Assembly: GCA_947458275.1 (NCBI GenBank)
Contig: CANGYR010000004.1
Coordinates: 1 to 64,000 of the forward strand
Length of the DNA stretch: 64,000 bases
Origin: Chitinophagaceae bacterium
Lineage (GTDB): Bacteria; Bacteroidota; Bacteroidia; Chitinophagales; Chitinophagaceae
Reading direction: 5' to 3'
A model generated the notes under the pieces. The model was not told where the DNA came from. It saw nothing but the letters and a program-made list of their open reading frames with translations, and searched no databases. The position numbers and the translations under genes were made by a program. Positions 1-9,292 of the stretch are shown here, piece after piece (position 1 is the first letter of the stretch; each line of letters opens with the position of its first letter).

Positions 1-1881
1 AAATACAATAATCAATCAGGAGAAATTTATTTGAATGGCGAAAAAAAAGGTTATATCAATTCATGGATAGACACAGATTACGGCAGAATAAAATTTAGTT
101 TGAATGAAAAAAATGATGAACTCAATAAGAATAAAATAATTTATTTCAGACTGCTTAAAATCAGAGATGTAACAAAGTCAATATTATCGAATTTGAACAT
201 TAAGGCATTAAATAAACTTTCAAGCATTATTAATATAAGCTATAAAGATGAGGTGCCGCAAAGAGCAGAAAAAATTGTGAATATGCTCATTGCTATGTAT
301 AATAAATCAGCAATTGAGGAGAAGAATGTGCTGGCACAAAATACCCTGAATTTTGTAGAGCAAAGATTGAATGCTGTTTCCAAAGACATAGACTCTATTG
401 AGAGACTGGTCCAGTCTTACAAATCCGGAAGTGGCTCCATTGATATCAGTACACAAGGACAATATTATCTGAAAAATGTAAGTGAAAATGATCAGGAGCT
501 GGGAAGGCTAAATATGCAACTGGGTGTGTTGGACCAGTTGGAGAATAACGTTAAAAACAATTCATCCGGAAACTTAATGCCTGCAACTGTAGGGATTGCC
601 GATCAGAATATTTCAAAGTTAATGACTGATTTGAGTGACAAGGAACTGGAGTATGAACGATTAAGAAAAACGGTGGCAGAAAATAATCCAATGTTAATGT
701 CTCTTAAAGACCAAATAAATAAATTAAGACCAAGTATTTCTGAAAATTTAAAAAATCAAAGACAAAATCTTGAAGCAAGCAGAGGTAGGCTGTATGCTAC
801 CAACAACAAGTACAATTCAATTTTAAGTAGTATTCCATTAAAAGAAAGACAAATTCTTGAACTGAGCAGAGATCAAAATGTAAAAAATGGAATTTATTCT
901 TTTCTCTTACAAAAAAGGGAGGAAACCAAACTGTCTTATGCATCTAACATATCAGATACAAGAATAATAAACAATGCACTGGCTACAAAAAAACCGGTAA
1001 GCCCTAATAAATTAATGATTTACCTCATTGCTATTGCAATGGCAACTGGGATATTTTTCCTCATTGTATCAATAAAAGAAGGATTAAATACAAAAATTAA
1101 GTATCGAAAAGAAATTGAAAAATACACGAGTGTTCCCATTATTGCAGAAATCACTGAAAAAAAACCAAATCAGTCTTTATTAATAGAACCGGGTAAAAGA
1201 ACATTTATTGCAGAGGAATTCAGGAAATTAAATATCTCACTTACATTTCTTGGACTTGGAAAAGAGAAGAAAAGAGTACTTGTCACATCCGGTATTCCCG
1301 GAGAAGGAAAAAGTTTTATTGCAGCTAATTTGGCAATAAGCAATTCACTTACAGGAAAAAAAGTTTTATTAATTGATTTGGATTTACACAAACCTTCTAT
1401 AGAAAATATATTCAACCTGAAAAAAGGGATGAAAGGAATGAGTGAATATTTACTTGGGAATGTTTCAATAATAGATATTGTGACTGGAGTGGATGGGTTT
1501 GGAAATTTGTCAATTATTCCCTCCGGATCCATTCAACATAATGCATCTGAATTAATATTAAATGACCGTCTTGCAGAGTGTATTAGCTACGTGAGTGATA
1601 AATATGATTTGATAATTATAGATTCCGCTCCAACCGAAATGATTACAGATTCATTTGTCATTTCAAAACTCTGTGATTTTACTATATATACTGTGAGGCA
1701 TAATTATACCCCTAAAATTCTTTTAAAGAGATTTGACAAAAGTCAAGCGCTTAATCCGCTAAACAACACATCAATTGTATTTAACAGTATTAAATCCAAA
1801 GGGTATTTTAACAATGAATATGGATACGGATATAAATATACTTATAGCGGAAAGAATAAAGAATATTACATGGACAAATAA
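1..1881 (+). CDS. Wzc-type polysaccharide co-polymerase / tyrosine autokinase (5' partial)
   Basis: Inner-membrane BY-kinase that couples polymerisation and export of exopolysaccharide through tyrosine autophosphorylation. The reading frame is open back to base 1, so the true start lies upstream and the N-terminal transmembrane/Wzz part is cut off. Visible parts in order are a long coiled-coil region (about bases 290-930), a transmembrane segment near 1015-1070, and a cytoplasmic kinase domain. The kinase domain has Walker A GIPGEGKS at 1291, a Walker A' LLIDLDLHKP near 1368 and a Walker B LIIIDSAP near 1609. The C-terminus is a tyrosine cluster (GYFNNEYGYGYKYTYS), as expected for the phosphorylated tail. 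It heads the visible part of the EPS operon. An outer-membrane Wza exporter is not in the window and is probably upstream. Confidence 0.93.
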   Translation, partial: KYNNQSGEIYLNGEKKGYINSWIDTDYGRIKFSLNEKNDELNKNKIIYFRLLKIRDVTKSILSNLNIKALNKLSSIINISYKDEVPQRAEKIVNMLIAMYNKSAIEEKNVLAQNTLNFVEQRLNAVSKDIDSIERLVQSYKSGSGSIDISTQGQYYLKNVSENDQELGRLNMQLGVLDQLENNVKNNSSGNLMPATVGIADQNISKLMTDLSDKELEYERLRKTVAENNPMLMSLKDQINKLRPSISENLKNQRQNLEASRGRLYATNNKYNSILSSIPLKERQILELSRDQNVKNGIYSFLLQKREETKLSYASNISDTRIINNALATKKPVSPNKLMIYLIAIAMATGIFFLIVSIKEGLNTKIKYRKEIEKYTSVPIIAEITEKKPNQSLLIEPGKRTFIAEEFRKLNISLTFLGLGKEKKRVLVTSGIPGEGKSFIAANLAISNSLTGKKVLLIDLDLHKPSIENIFNLKKGMKGMSEYLLGNVSIIDIVTGVDGFGNLSIIPSGSIQHNASELILNDRLAECISYVSDKYDLIIIDSAPTEMITDSFVISKLCDFTIYTVRHNYTPKILLKRFDKSQALNPLNNTSIVFNSIKSKGYFNNEYGYGYKYTYSGKNKEYYMDK

Positions 1882-1891
1882 TTATAAGAGT

Positions 1892-2422
1892 ATGAAAAAT
1901 TGGTATGCCGTTTATACACGAAATAGTTGTGAAAAAAGAGTTTCACAGTTATTGAATAAGAAAAAGATAGATAATTATCTACCTGTAAACAGAATTATAA
2001 ACAAAATAGACAACGAGCCGGATAAAATCACACAAAAATTGCTGTTTGATTCATTTGTATTTGTAAAATTATCTGAAAATGATTTTAATGTTGTTCAACA
2101 TATAGGTGATGTGATCAACTTTGTTTATTGGCTTGGTAAACCTGCTGTATTCAGTGATTTTGAAATAGAAAGTATGAGAAACTTTCTCAACCATCATTAT
2201 AATATCAGTATGGAAAAAGTAAATGTAAATACAGAACAACAAATTTTTTTTATGAGTGATACCAGTATTGATAATTCAGGAGAATCAGGTAGTACAGCAA
2301 TTATTAATTCACATATTAGATTAGAACTACCTTCTTTAGGGTACATTTTAGTAGCGGATACCCATTCCTTTAATTCACATTTATTTGAACAGACTGGGAA
2401 AATAATTGAATTGGTTTTATAA
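1892..2422 (+). CDS. UpxY-like transcription antiterminator (NusG family)
   Basis: NusG N-terminal-like protein of about 176 aa starting MKNWYAVYTRNSCEKRV, the classic opening of UpxY/RfaH-type specialised NusG paralogues of Bacteroidota polysaccharide loci. These proteins let RNA polymerase read through long capsule operons. The frame is open upstream to 1775 inside the kinase gene, but the family's N-terminal WYAVYT motif fixes the start at the ATG at 1892, 10 bases after the wzc stop. It sits second in the visible operon, so it probably controls readthrough of the roughly 19 kb downstream. The function is family knowledge; the target is inferred from position. Confidence 0.85.
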   Translation: MKNWYAVYTRNSCEKRVSQLLNKKKIDNYLPVNRIINKIDNEPDKITQKLLFDSFVFVKLSENDFNVVQHIGDVINFVYWLGKPAVFSDFEIESMRNFLNHHYNISMEKVNVNTEQQIFFMSDTSIDNSGESGSTAIINSHIRLELPSLGYILVADTHSFNSHLFEQTGKIIELVL

Positions 2423-2432
2423 AATAAATTGA

Positions 2433-3317
2433 ATGGTTTACAATATTCGAAATATACTCGCTTTCATTTATGCTGTTTTTTTATATCAAAAAATAAAAAA
2501 GGTAAAAAAAAACGCTGCCGAGGGGAAAATTATTCTCTCAGTATATTTTCATAATCCTTCCAGAAAGTTATTTGAATTTATTGTAAAATGGTTTAAAAAA
2601 AATGACTTTAAATTCATATCTACAGATCAATTATGTAGTATTCTTAAGCAAAATAATACTTATCCTCCTTCATCAGTAATAATGACAGTGGATGACGGAT
2701 GGAAAGATAATAAAGCGTGTATTGTTGAAGTAGCAAAAAAATACAACATTCCCGTTACAATATTTATTACAGCAAAACCTGTTGAGACAGGTGAAGCATT
2801 TTGGTGGTCTTATGCTGAGACAGGAAAGAAGAATAAAATAATAAACTATACAGTTAATCAATTGAAAAACCTAACAAATGAAAAGAGATTAATTGAGTTA
2901 AATAAAATTAAAAATGAAATTAAATTAGAAAGAGAAGCTTTAACACTAAATGAATTAAATGAAATTTCAAAGTATAACAATATCACAATCGGTGGTCATA
3001 CATTATCACATCCCATATTGACTAAATGTTCAGACGCAGTTTCATTTTATGAAATATCTGAGTCAAAAAAAAAATTATCTAATTGGATAAATAAACCTGT
3101 AAAGTATTTCGCTTATCCAAATGGTAACTACTCTGAAAGGGAAAAAAAATATTTAAAAGAATGTGGGTATGAATTATCATTTACCACAAAACCGGATTAT
3201 ATAAAACAAGAGCTTAGACCAAAACCTTTTGAAATACCACGATTTGACATTTTGGAAAATGTATCATTACTTGAAAACATATGCAGAGCCACAGGAGTCT
3301 GGTTTTTTAAAAGATAA
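2433..3317 (+). CDS. Polysaccharide deacetylase (NodB homology domain)
   Basis: Carbohydrate esterase 4 family protein of 294 aa. A TVDDG motif (residues about 85-89) corresponds to the NodB TFDDG metal/catalytic motif. HTLSH (about 189-193) is the second, zinc-binding motif, and YFAYPNGNY matches the later conserved motif. A hydrophobic N-terminal stretch (about residues 7-18) could be a membrane anchor. It would remove acetyl groups from N- or O-acetylated sugars of the polymer or of a lipid-linked intermediate. It lies 10 bases after the antiterminator gene and 7 bases before the polymerase gene, so it is clearly in the operon. The substrate is not readable. Confidence 0.88.
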   Translation: MVYNIRNILAFIYAVFLYQKIKKVKKNAAEGKIILSVYFHNPSRKLFEFIVKWFKKNDFKFISTDQLCSILKQNNTYPPSSVIMTVDDGWKDNKACIVEVAKKYNIPVTIFITAKPVETGEAFWWSYAETGKKNKIINYTVNQLKNLTNEKRLIELNKIKNEIKLEREALTLNELNEISKYNNITIGGHTLSHPILTKCSDAVSFYEISESKKKLSNWINKPVKYFAYPNGNYSEREKKYLKECGYELSFTTKPDYIKQELRPKPFEIPRFDILENVSLLENICRATGVWFFKR

Positions 3318-3324
3318 TTAAAGT

Positions 3325-4629
3325 ATGGATTATACTATTTTAAATATTCTAAGCCTAGCCAATGTAGTTGTCTTCGTATCATTGATTTTATTTACCAAGA
3401 AAGAAAGGAATAAATTTTATTTGCAATACATACTTTTATCATATCCCCTATTATCAAATTATGCACTTCCTTCTACTAACACATTTGTTTTAATTACTTT
3501 AATTTATATTATCTTTTTTCATAGGAAAAGTTTAACTACTGACAGGCGATTTTCTTTTTATAAAATCATAACCTACATATTAATAAGCTCCATAATCGTT
3601 GGATTTATTTTAAATGGTGGTGCTATTGACAGAGATAAATTCATCTATGTATCTCAAATATCAGCCCTATTGATTTATTCTAAAATATTGACAGAAGAAT
3701 TAAAAATAGATAATGACTTTAATAAAAAATTAATCCAATGTTTAAAGATAACACTGTCTCTTTCATTTATATTTTTATTAATTCAATTCATTTTTGGCCC
3801 GGAAGTATCACTATCCAGGACAATGAACCCAAATATTGTTTCAATTGATACAATTAGATATCCTAGTTTTCTTTCAGATCCTCAGGTATATGCTCAATTT
3901 CTAGGTATGATTGGATTTTTATGTTTGATTAAAAAAGATGATCAAAGCAGAGGCATTTCAATAAATCATATTTTATTAGTTTTTTCAATTTTTGCAATTT
4001 TGATGACAGGCTCAAGAGCCGGATTGACAGGTTTAATAATTGGATATTTAATATTGATATTATTTGGCAAATCAAGATACAGATTTACATTAGTATTCAT
4101 TGCTGCTATTGCCTTCATGATTTCCTATAATTTAAAAGATAATTTATCCTTCTTCAAAAGAAGTGGTGATATTAATGACTCTTATGATTTTCGATTTTCT
4201 ATTTGGTTAGACGCCATTGAGATTTTTAAAAAATATCCTTTATTCGGTATCGGAGTAGGTAACTATACTAAATATGCTTCAATACATCTTCCTGATCAGT
4301 ATTGGGTTGTTGATAATGAAATTGTATTTTTTGATCATCCTGAGAGTGGATATTTAAAATTTCTGACTGAATTTGGTTTAATTGGATTTTTATGTTTTTG
4401 TTTTTTATTTATAGTACCCATGATTAAAGGAATAAAAAGTTATTTTATAAATAACAATATTTCAATAATAATATTTATATCAAGTATTATTTGCTGGATG
4501 GTTGGCTTCTACTCTACTTTCTCATTTGGGGATATAAGAATCGCAATATTAGTTGTTACCATACTTTGTATGCTTATTGTATTGAATCCGGTTGAGAATA
4601 TTGAAAGAAAATATGAACTAATGAAATAA
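3325..4629 (+). CDS. O-antigen ligase/Wzy-type polysaccharide polymerase
   Basis: Polytopic inner-membrane protein of 434 aa with many hydrophobic segments and the Wzy_C/O-antigen ligase signature. The signature is a LMTGSRAGLTG segment in a transmembrane region, followed by a large periplasmic loop containing GVGNYTKYA and FFDHPESGYLKFLTEFGLIGF. The H-[PS]-x-[SN]-x-[FY]-L pattern in that loop is typical of the family. Next to a Wzx flippase and downstream of a Wzc kinase, it is best read as the Wzy polymerase that joins repeat units in the periplasm. A ligase role cannot be excluded from sequence alone. Confidence 0.87.
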   Translation: MDYTILNILSLANVVVFVSLILFTKKERNKFYLQYILLSYPLLSNYALPSTNTFVLITLIYIIFFHRKSLTTDRRFSFYKIITYILISSIIVGFILNGGAIDRDKFIYVSQISALLIYSKILTEELKIDNDFNKKLIQCLKITLSLSFIFLLIQFIFGPEVSLSRTMNPNIVSIDTIRYPSFLSDPQVYAQFLGMIGFLCLIKKDDQSRGISINHILLVFSIFAILMTGSRAGLTGLIIGYLILILFGKSRYRFTLVFIAAIAFMISYNLKDNLSFFKRSGDINDSYDFRFSIWLDAIEIFKKYPLFGIGVGNYTKYASIHLPDQYWVVDNEIVFFDHPESGYLKFLTEFGLIGFLCFCFLFIVPMIKGIKSYFINNNISIIIFISSIICWMVGFYSTFSFGDIRIAILVVTILCMLIVLNPVENIERKYELMK

Positions 4630-4652
4630 TTAAATCTCACCTGATATAACTA

Positions 4653-6095
4653 ATGTTTAAATTAATTACTAGTACTTTAAAAAATAATACAATAAGAAAC
4701 AGTTTCTGGAGTATTATTTCAAATGTGGTACAAAATATTTTTTTAAGTATTTTCTTTATAATTATAGCAAGAGAATATACAACGTTGGATTTTTCAAATT
4801 ATATCATCGCAAATACAATTTATTCTTTTGTTTTGGGTTTTTCATCTTTAGGTATGGGACATTGGTTTATAAGAGAATATGTAAATACAGTTAATAAAAG
4901 AGAACTAATAGACCAGTTTTTTAAAATGCAATTAAATATCGGGATTGTATTTTACTTTATAAACATCCTAATCTCTTTTATATTATATGATTCAGGTTCA
5001 ATAAGAATATTGTCAATAATTATGGGCATTAATTTAATTTTTGACAATATTATTTATGTCATAAAATCACTCAATATTGCCGAATTAGATCAAAAGAGAT
5101 CTTCTTTTTTGCTTGTAATTGAAGCTTTTTTGAAAGTAATTGTCAGTGCATGCTTATTTATTTTTCCAGTTAATATTATTATGCTGTGTTTTATTCTAAT
5201 TGCAATTAGATTTATTTCTCTTAATATTTTTATTCAATACGGAACAAAAACCGGAATTGATATTTTTAGAATTATTTCCGTTAAGTTAGATTTTAATCAT
5301 TTAAAAAAATTAATAAGAAATAATTGGTCATTTGTTATTATTAGCAGCATATCAGTTATAAACTGGAGAATTGGAAATATTATTGTCTCTAAGTTTTTAA
5401 ACATAAGAGATGTTGCCAACTATGAAATTTCATATAAGCTATTATCTATTTCATATCTAATACCCATTATGGCTACAACTTCTTTATATCCGAATATGAT
5501 TAAGGCAAATTCTGAAAAAGTTGAAAATTTAAAAATGATATACAACAAAGCTTTTGTGCCACTTTGTATTTATGGATTTTTATCTTTTACTTTTATTTAT
5601 TCTTTCGCTGATTATATTATACCTTTTTTATTTGGAATAAAATATTCTGATACATCTTCTTATTGTAAAGAAATGTTTTTGGTGATGTTGATATTCCCAA
5701 CTATATTTCTACAGGCAAACGTTTTATTAACCTTGAAATTAGAGAAGCTTGACATGATTTGTAATATTGTTTGCTTATTTATTAATATTACCATTTCTCT
5801 GATTTCGCTTCAATTTTTCAGAACATTGTCTGTCATTAATTACTCGGTCTTTTTATCCTTCGTAGTTTTTCATTTAATGCAAGATATAATTCTGATAAAA
5901 AAGAAAATTATCTCCTATCAACATGTAAGTAAGTTTTACTCTTTAAGCACAATTATAGTTTTAGTATATATATTCATTAGTAAATTAATTTCCAGTCAGC
6001 TAGTGTTTATATTATTTTGGACTATTGCTGTTCTATTTTATCTTTTATATAATAAAAGGAAGAATTTCAATTATTTAAGTAAAAGAATATCATAA
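4653..6095 (+). CDS. Wzx-type oligosaccharide flippase (MOP superfamily)
   Basis: Membrane protein of 480 aa with roughly 12-14 predicted helices. Its N-terminus (SFWSIISNVVQNIFLSIFFI) is typical of polysaccharide_synt / MatE-like exporters, and the central segment (ANYEISYKLLSISYLIPIMATTSLYPNM style) has the amphipathic pattern of this family. It should flip undecaprenyl-linked repeat units across the inner membrane. Its stop codon overlaps the start of the next glycosyltransferase by one base (TAATG), indicating translational coupling. Very AT-rich codon use, like its neighbours. Confidence 0.87.
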   Translation: MFKLITSTLKNNTIRNSFWSIISNVVQNIFLSIFFIIIAREYTTLDFSNYIIANTIYSFVLGFSSLGMGHWFIREYVNTVNKRELIDQFFKMQLNIGIVFYFINILISFILYDSGSIRILSIIMGINLIFDNIIYVIKSLNIAELDQKRSSFLLVIEAFLKVIVSACLFIFPVNIIMLCFILIAIRFISLNIFIQYGTKTGIDIFRIISVKLDFNHLKKLIRNNWSFVIISSISVINWRIGNIIVSKFLNIRDVANYEISYKLLSISYLIPIMATTSLYPNMIKANSEKVENLKMIYNKAFVPLCIYGFLSFTFIYSFADYIIPFLFGIKYSDTSSYCKEMFLVMLIFPTIFLQANVLLTLKLEKLDMICNIVCLFINITISLISLQFFRTLSVINYSVFLSFVVFHLMQDIILIKKKIISYQHVSKFYSLSTIIVLVYIFISKLISSQLVFILFWTIAVLFYLLYNKRKNFNYLSKRIS

Positions 6096-7255
6096 TGAAA
6101 GTCGCTTACTATACATCAACTTTTTTCATGGATGTAATGCTTGAAACTATACAAGCCATTAAAAACAAAGTTGAATTATATGTCTTTATTGAGATTTCTG
6201 AAAACTCCAAAAATGCGACTTTGCTGAATGTTGAATCTATTGAAAAATTTAATTTTATTGAGGAGCCGGAAATAGTTATTGGTCAGGAAAAGTGGAAATA
6301 CTTTAAACCCTACTTTGACGGAGTTAAAAGTGTAAAGTTTGTAGTATTTAAAAACAAAAAGAGCTTTTCATTGAATACAATCATAAAGACTTACTATTTA
6401 GGTATATATCTTAAAAAACTCAATGTTTCTATTTTTCATTTCGATAATATTTCTCAAAGAAGTCTTGGATTATATTTTTTTTTAAAAAAAATCAATACTT
6501 GTATATCTATTCATGATCCTAAATCACACACCGGTGAAGAAAACTGGCGTGATGATATAGTCAATAAGGTTTATTATAAATTATCAAAAGGATTTGTTTT
6601 TTATTCGACTTTTTCAAAAAAAGAATTTTCCAGAATTTATCCTAACATAAAATCACCATTTCGTGTTATCTCTCTTTTACCATATACTTATATCAGAAAC
6701 TTCTTAAGAAAAACAAAAGAAGATTATATACTTTTTTTTGGAAGATTATCTTATTATAAAGGAATAGATATTTTACTTCATTCAATTCCTAAGGTGTTAG
6801 ATAAATTTCCTAATCAAAAGTTTATAATAGCAGGTTCAAATCAGTATGATTATTCTCTTAATGAATTTAAAAACCAAAAATTGTATGATAATGTAAAATT
6901 TATTGACAAATATCTATCTATAGAAGAAGTAGCTGAATACATATCCTGTTCAAAATTTATAGTCTGTCCTTATCGTGAAGCAACCCAGAGTGGCGTCTTA
7001 ATGACTGCGTTTGCTTCTGATAAATTTGTAATAACAACTAATGTTGGTTCTTTCAATGAATATGTAATAAATGGCCAAAATGGAATTGTTATTAATCCGG
7101 ATGCAGACTCACTTTCCATAGGAATTATTAATGCATTACATAAATCAAATTACAAGCGTTATAACACTAAATATTCATCTTATAAATACGCACATAAAAT
7201 TGATGATATTGGAAATACATTGTTTGATTTATACGAAAGAATTAGCGTTAAATAA
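6095..7255 (+). CDS. Glycosyltransferase, family 4-like (GT-B)
   Basis: Protein of 386 aa with a GT-B layout. The N-terminal Rossmann half is variable. The C-terminal half has YILFFGRLSYYKGIDILLHS (the usual start of the GT1/GT4 donor-binding domain), an LSIEEVAEYISCSKFIVCPYREATQSGV segment and a GSFNEYVINGQNGIVI motif. It transfers a sugar from an activated donor to the growing lipid-linked repeat unit on the cytoplasmic side. The canonical E-x7-E acceptor motif is less clear than in the following GT4 gene (7388-8530). The donor and linkage cannot be read. Confidence 0.85.
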   Translation: MKVAYYTSTFFMDVMLETIQAIKNKVELYVFIEISENSKNATLLNVESIEKFNFIEEPEIVIGQEKWKYFKPYFDGVKSVKFVVFKNKKSFSLNTIIKTYYLGIYLKKLNVSIFHFDNISQRSLGLYFFLKKINTCISIHDPKSHTGEENWRDDIVNKVYYKLSKGFVFYSTFSKKEFSRIYPNIKSPFRVISLLPYTYIRNFLRKTKEDYILFFGRLSYYKGIDILLHSIPKVLDKFPNQKFIIAGSNQYDYSLNEFKNQKLYDNVKFIDKYLSIEEVAEYISCSKFIVCPYREATQSGVLMTAFASDKFVITTNVGSFNEYVINGQNGIVINPDADSLSIGIINALHKSNYKRYNTKYSSYKYAHKIDDIGNTLFDLYERISVK

Positions 7256-7387
7256 ATTCATTTTTAATGAGCAATGTTATGTTTAAACTTGATTTTACTC
7301 TTTTAAATAAATATATTTTTTTAGGGTGAAATGAAAGTTAATAACAACATTATTTAGTTGATTTTTTTATACTAATATTGACACCTA

Positions 7388-8530
7388 ATGAAAATTTTAA
7401 TCCTCGTACCACAATTACCCCAATCATTAGATAAAATTAAAGGTGGCGCACATTCTGCTGTAATAAATCTACTACATGGCTTTTCTCATTTTGATGTGAA
7501 GGTCTTAGTAGTATCCTTTACAAAAGAAGTAAATTCTACTCCAATTCTGCAATACAAAGATAATATAGATATTATTTACGAAAATGAAGGACCTTTTCAT
7601 CATCATTCTTTGAATTATTTACTTTTTGGTAATTCAATTTTAAAAAAATACATCAAAAAATTTAATCCGGATATAATACATTACCAGGCAGGTAATAGTT
7701 TTTTACTTACTCAAATTTTCGGAATAGTCAATACAAAATTTGTTCTAACAATACATGGAATGGCTTCAGAGGAAGCAAAAAGGAAAATTAAAATTACTGA
7801 TCGTTTAAAATGGAACTTTAATTATTTAATACAGAAATTACTTTTTCCTAAAAATATTATTCATCTATCAAAATTTTCATTAAAAAATTTTAATAATAAG
7901 AGAATAATAAGAAAGGATATAATTCCTAATGCATTAGAGGATAGCTACTTTAACATACCAATTAAGAAAAAAACTGATAATATTTTGCTATATGTTGGTG
8001 TGGTTGATAATAATAAAAATATTATCAATTTATTGAGAACAATGAAAGCATTAAAAGATAAAGATATCATTTATACACTTGAAGTGCTTGGAGATTTTAA
8101 TAATCAGTTTTATAAAAATTACATCCTCTCATATATAAAATTTAACGGACTCGCTGAAAATATTCATTTTAACGGATGGGTAAATACGCTAACTGTCAAA
8201 GATTATTTATATAGGGCTGATATTCTTGTTGTTTCTTCCTTTCACGAATCATTACCTATGGTAATTGCAGAAGCCATGGCTGCAGGAAAGGTTGTTGTGG
8301 CATCATCTGTTGGCGGAATACCTGAAATGATAAATGATGGTGTTGATGGGTTTTTATATGACTTAAAAAATCCTAATGAACTGTATGAAATTCTCGATAT
8401 ACTTTATAATAACAACACAATGAATAAAATAATTAGTAAACAAGCAAAAATATCAGCATTGAATAAATATAATGCAGTAAATGTTGCCAAAAGAACCATC
8501 GAATTTTATAATAAGTGTTTAACAAAATAA
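7388..8530 (+). CDS. Glycosyltransferase, family 4
   Basis: Protein of 380 aa with a clear GT4 signature. The N-terminus (ILILVPQLPQSLDKIKGGAHSAVINLL) has the glycine-rich donor loop. The C-terminal part has ILVVSSFHESLPMVIAEAMAAG with the E-x7-E motif, followed by VGGIPEMINDGVDGFLYD. It follows a 132-base gap, the largest within the operon. That gap holds only AT-rich sequence with a near-consensus TAATATTG at 7373 and no clear -33 element, so an internal promoter is possible but unproven. Role: addition of one sugar to the repeat unit. Confidence 0.9.
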   Translation: MKILILVPQLPQSLDKIKGGAHSAVINLLHGFSHFDVKVLVVSFTKEVNSTPILQYKDNIDIIYENEGPFHHHSLNYLLFGNSILKKYIKKFNPDIIHYQAGNSFLLTQIFGIVNTKFVLTIHGMASEEAKRKIKITDRLKWNFNYLIQKLLFPKNIIHLSKFSLKNFNNKRIIRKDIIPNALEDSYFNIPIKKKTDNILLYVGVVDNNKNIINLLRTMKALKDKDIIYTLEVLGDFNNQFYKNYILSYIKFNGLAENIHFNGWVNTLTVKDYLYRADILVVSSFHESLPMVIAEAMAAGKVVVASSVGGIPEMINDGVDGFLYDLKNPNELYEILDILYNNNTMNKIISKQAKISALNKYNAVNVAKRTIEFYNKCLTK

Positions 8531-8540
8531 TTTAGAATCG

Positions 8541-9281
8541 ATGGTTGTCTTTAAAAAGAAATTTTACCTTTTTCAGGTTACTGATACCTGGTTTAATCAT
8601 AAGTTTAAATTTAATGATTTGTACACATTTAAGGTTTATAGTTATGTAAATAAACCTATCCAACATCAGTTTCTTTATAAAAAAGAAATCTCCCATACAT
8701 TAATATTATCATTACTGCAGTCCAATGAAGATATTTTTTCCGGATTTAGAGCTACATATAAAAATGAAATTAATAAGGCGGTAAAAAGAGGTGTTCAAAC
8801 CAAATTTATAAATGATATTGACTTATTTGTTAGTTTATACAATGATTTCGCTCAGTCAAAAAATATTTATCCCGTTAGAAAAAAAATATTGGAAAATATT
8901 GGTAATAATTTACAATTGAGCTTTGCATATTTCGATAATTCACCTGTTGCAGCACATGCATACATTACAGATATAGATTCAGGTATTACAAGGCTATACC
9001 TTTCCGGTTCTCAAAGATTTAATAATTACATAGATAAAAATCTAGTTGGTTATGCAAATAAGCTATTGATGTATGATGACATGCTACACTTCAAAGAATT
9101 GAATTATAAAACTTTTGATTTTGGAGGATATGCATTAAATACAAAAAATAAAAGTTTACAGGGTATTAATGATTTTAAAGAATCATTCGGCGGAGAGATT
9201 AATGTTTGTGACAGTTACTATACCTATTTGTATTATTATTTAAAAAGAATCACTGAAAAACTTGACAAACGTTATAGCTAA
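8541..9281 (+). CDS. FemAB/GNAT-fold acyl- or aminoacyl-transferase-like protein
   Basis: Protein of 246 aa resembling the GNAT-type half of FemAB proteins. The features are a basic NEINKAVKRGVQTKF segment, the LQLSFAYFDNSPVAAHAYI strand pattern (acyl-CoA-fold core), and a C-terminal FKELNYKTFDFGGYALNTKNKSLQGINDFKESFGG motif. That last motif closely follows the FDFGG...GI..FK..FGG signature of FemAB-like EPS-locus proteins. Such proteins transfer amino-acid or acyl groups onto sugars or peptidoglycan precursors. It lies between a GT4 gene and the propeller-like gene, so decoration of a polymer sugar is the best inference. I cannot distinguish aminoacyl-tRNA from acyl-CoA donors. Confidence 0.72.
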   Translation: MVVFKKKFYLFQVTDTWFNHKFKFNDLYTFKVYSYVNKPIQHQFLYKKEISHTLILSLLQSNEDIFSGFRATYKNEINKAVKRGVQTKFINDIDLFVSLYNDFAQSKNIYPVRKKILENIGNNLQLSFAYFDNSPVAAHAYITDIDSGITRLYLSGSQRFNNYIDKNLVGYANKLLMYDDMLHFKELNYKTFDFGGYALNTKNKSLQGINDFKESFGGEINVCDSYYTYLYYYLKRITEKLDKRYS

Positions 9282-9292
9282 TAAATAAAAAA

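Noticed and set aside
1170-1532. 120-codon minus-strand frame inside the wzc-like gene
   Set aside because: Overlaps the kinase Walker region; antisense shadow.
7373-7380. TAATATTG before the GT4 gene at 7388 as an internal operon promoter
   Set aside because: One mismatch to the consensus and no TTTG at 17-23 bases upstream; such AT-rich matches are expected by chance here.
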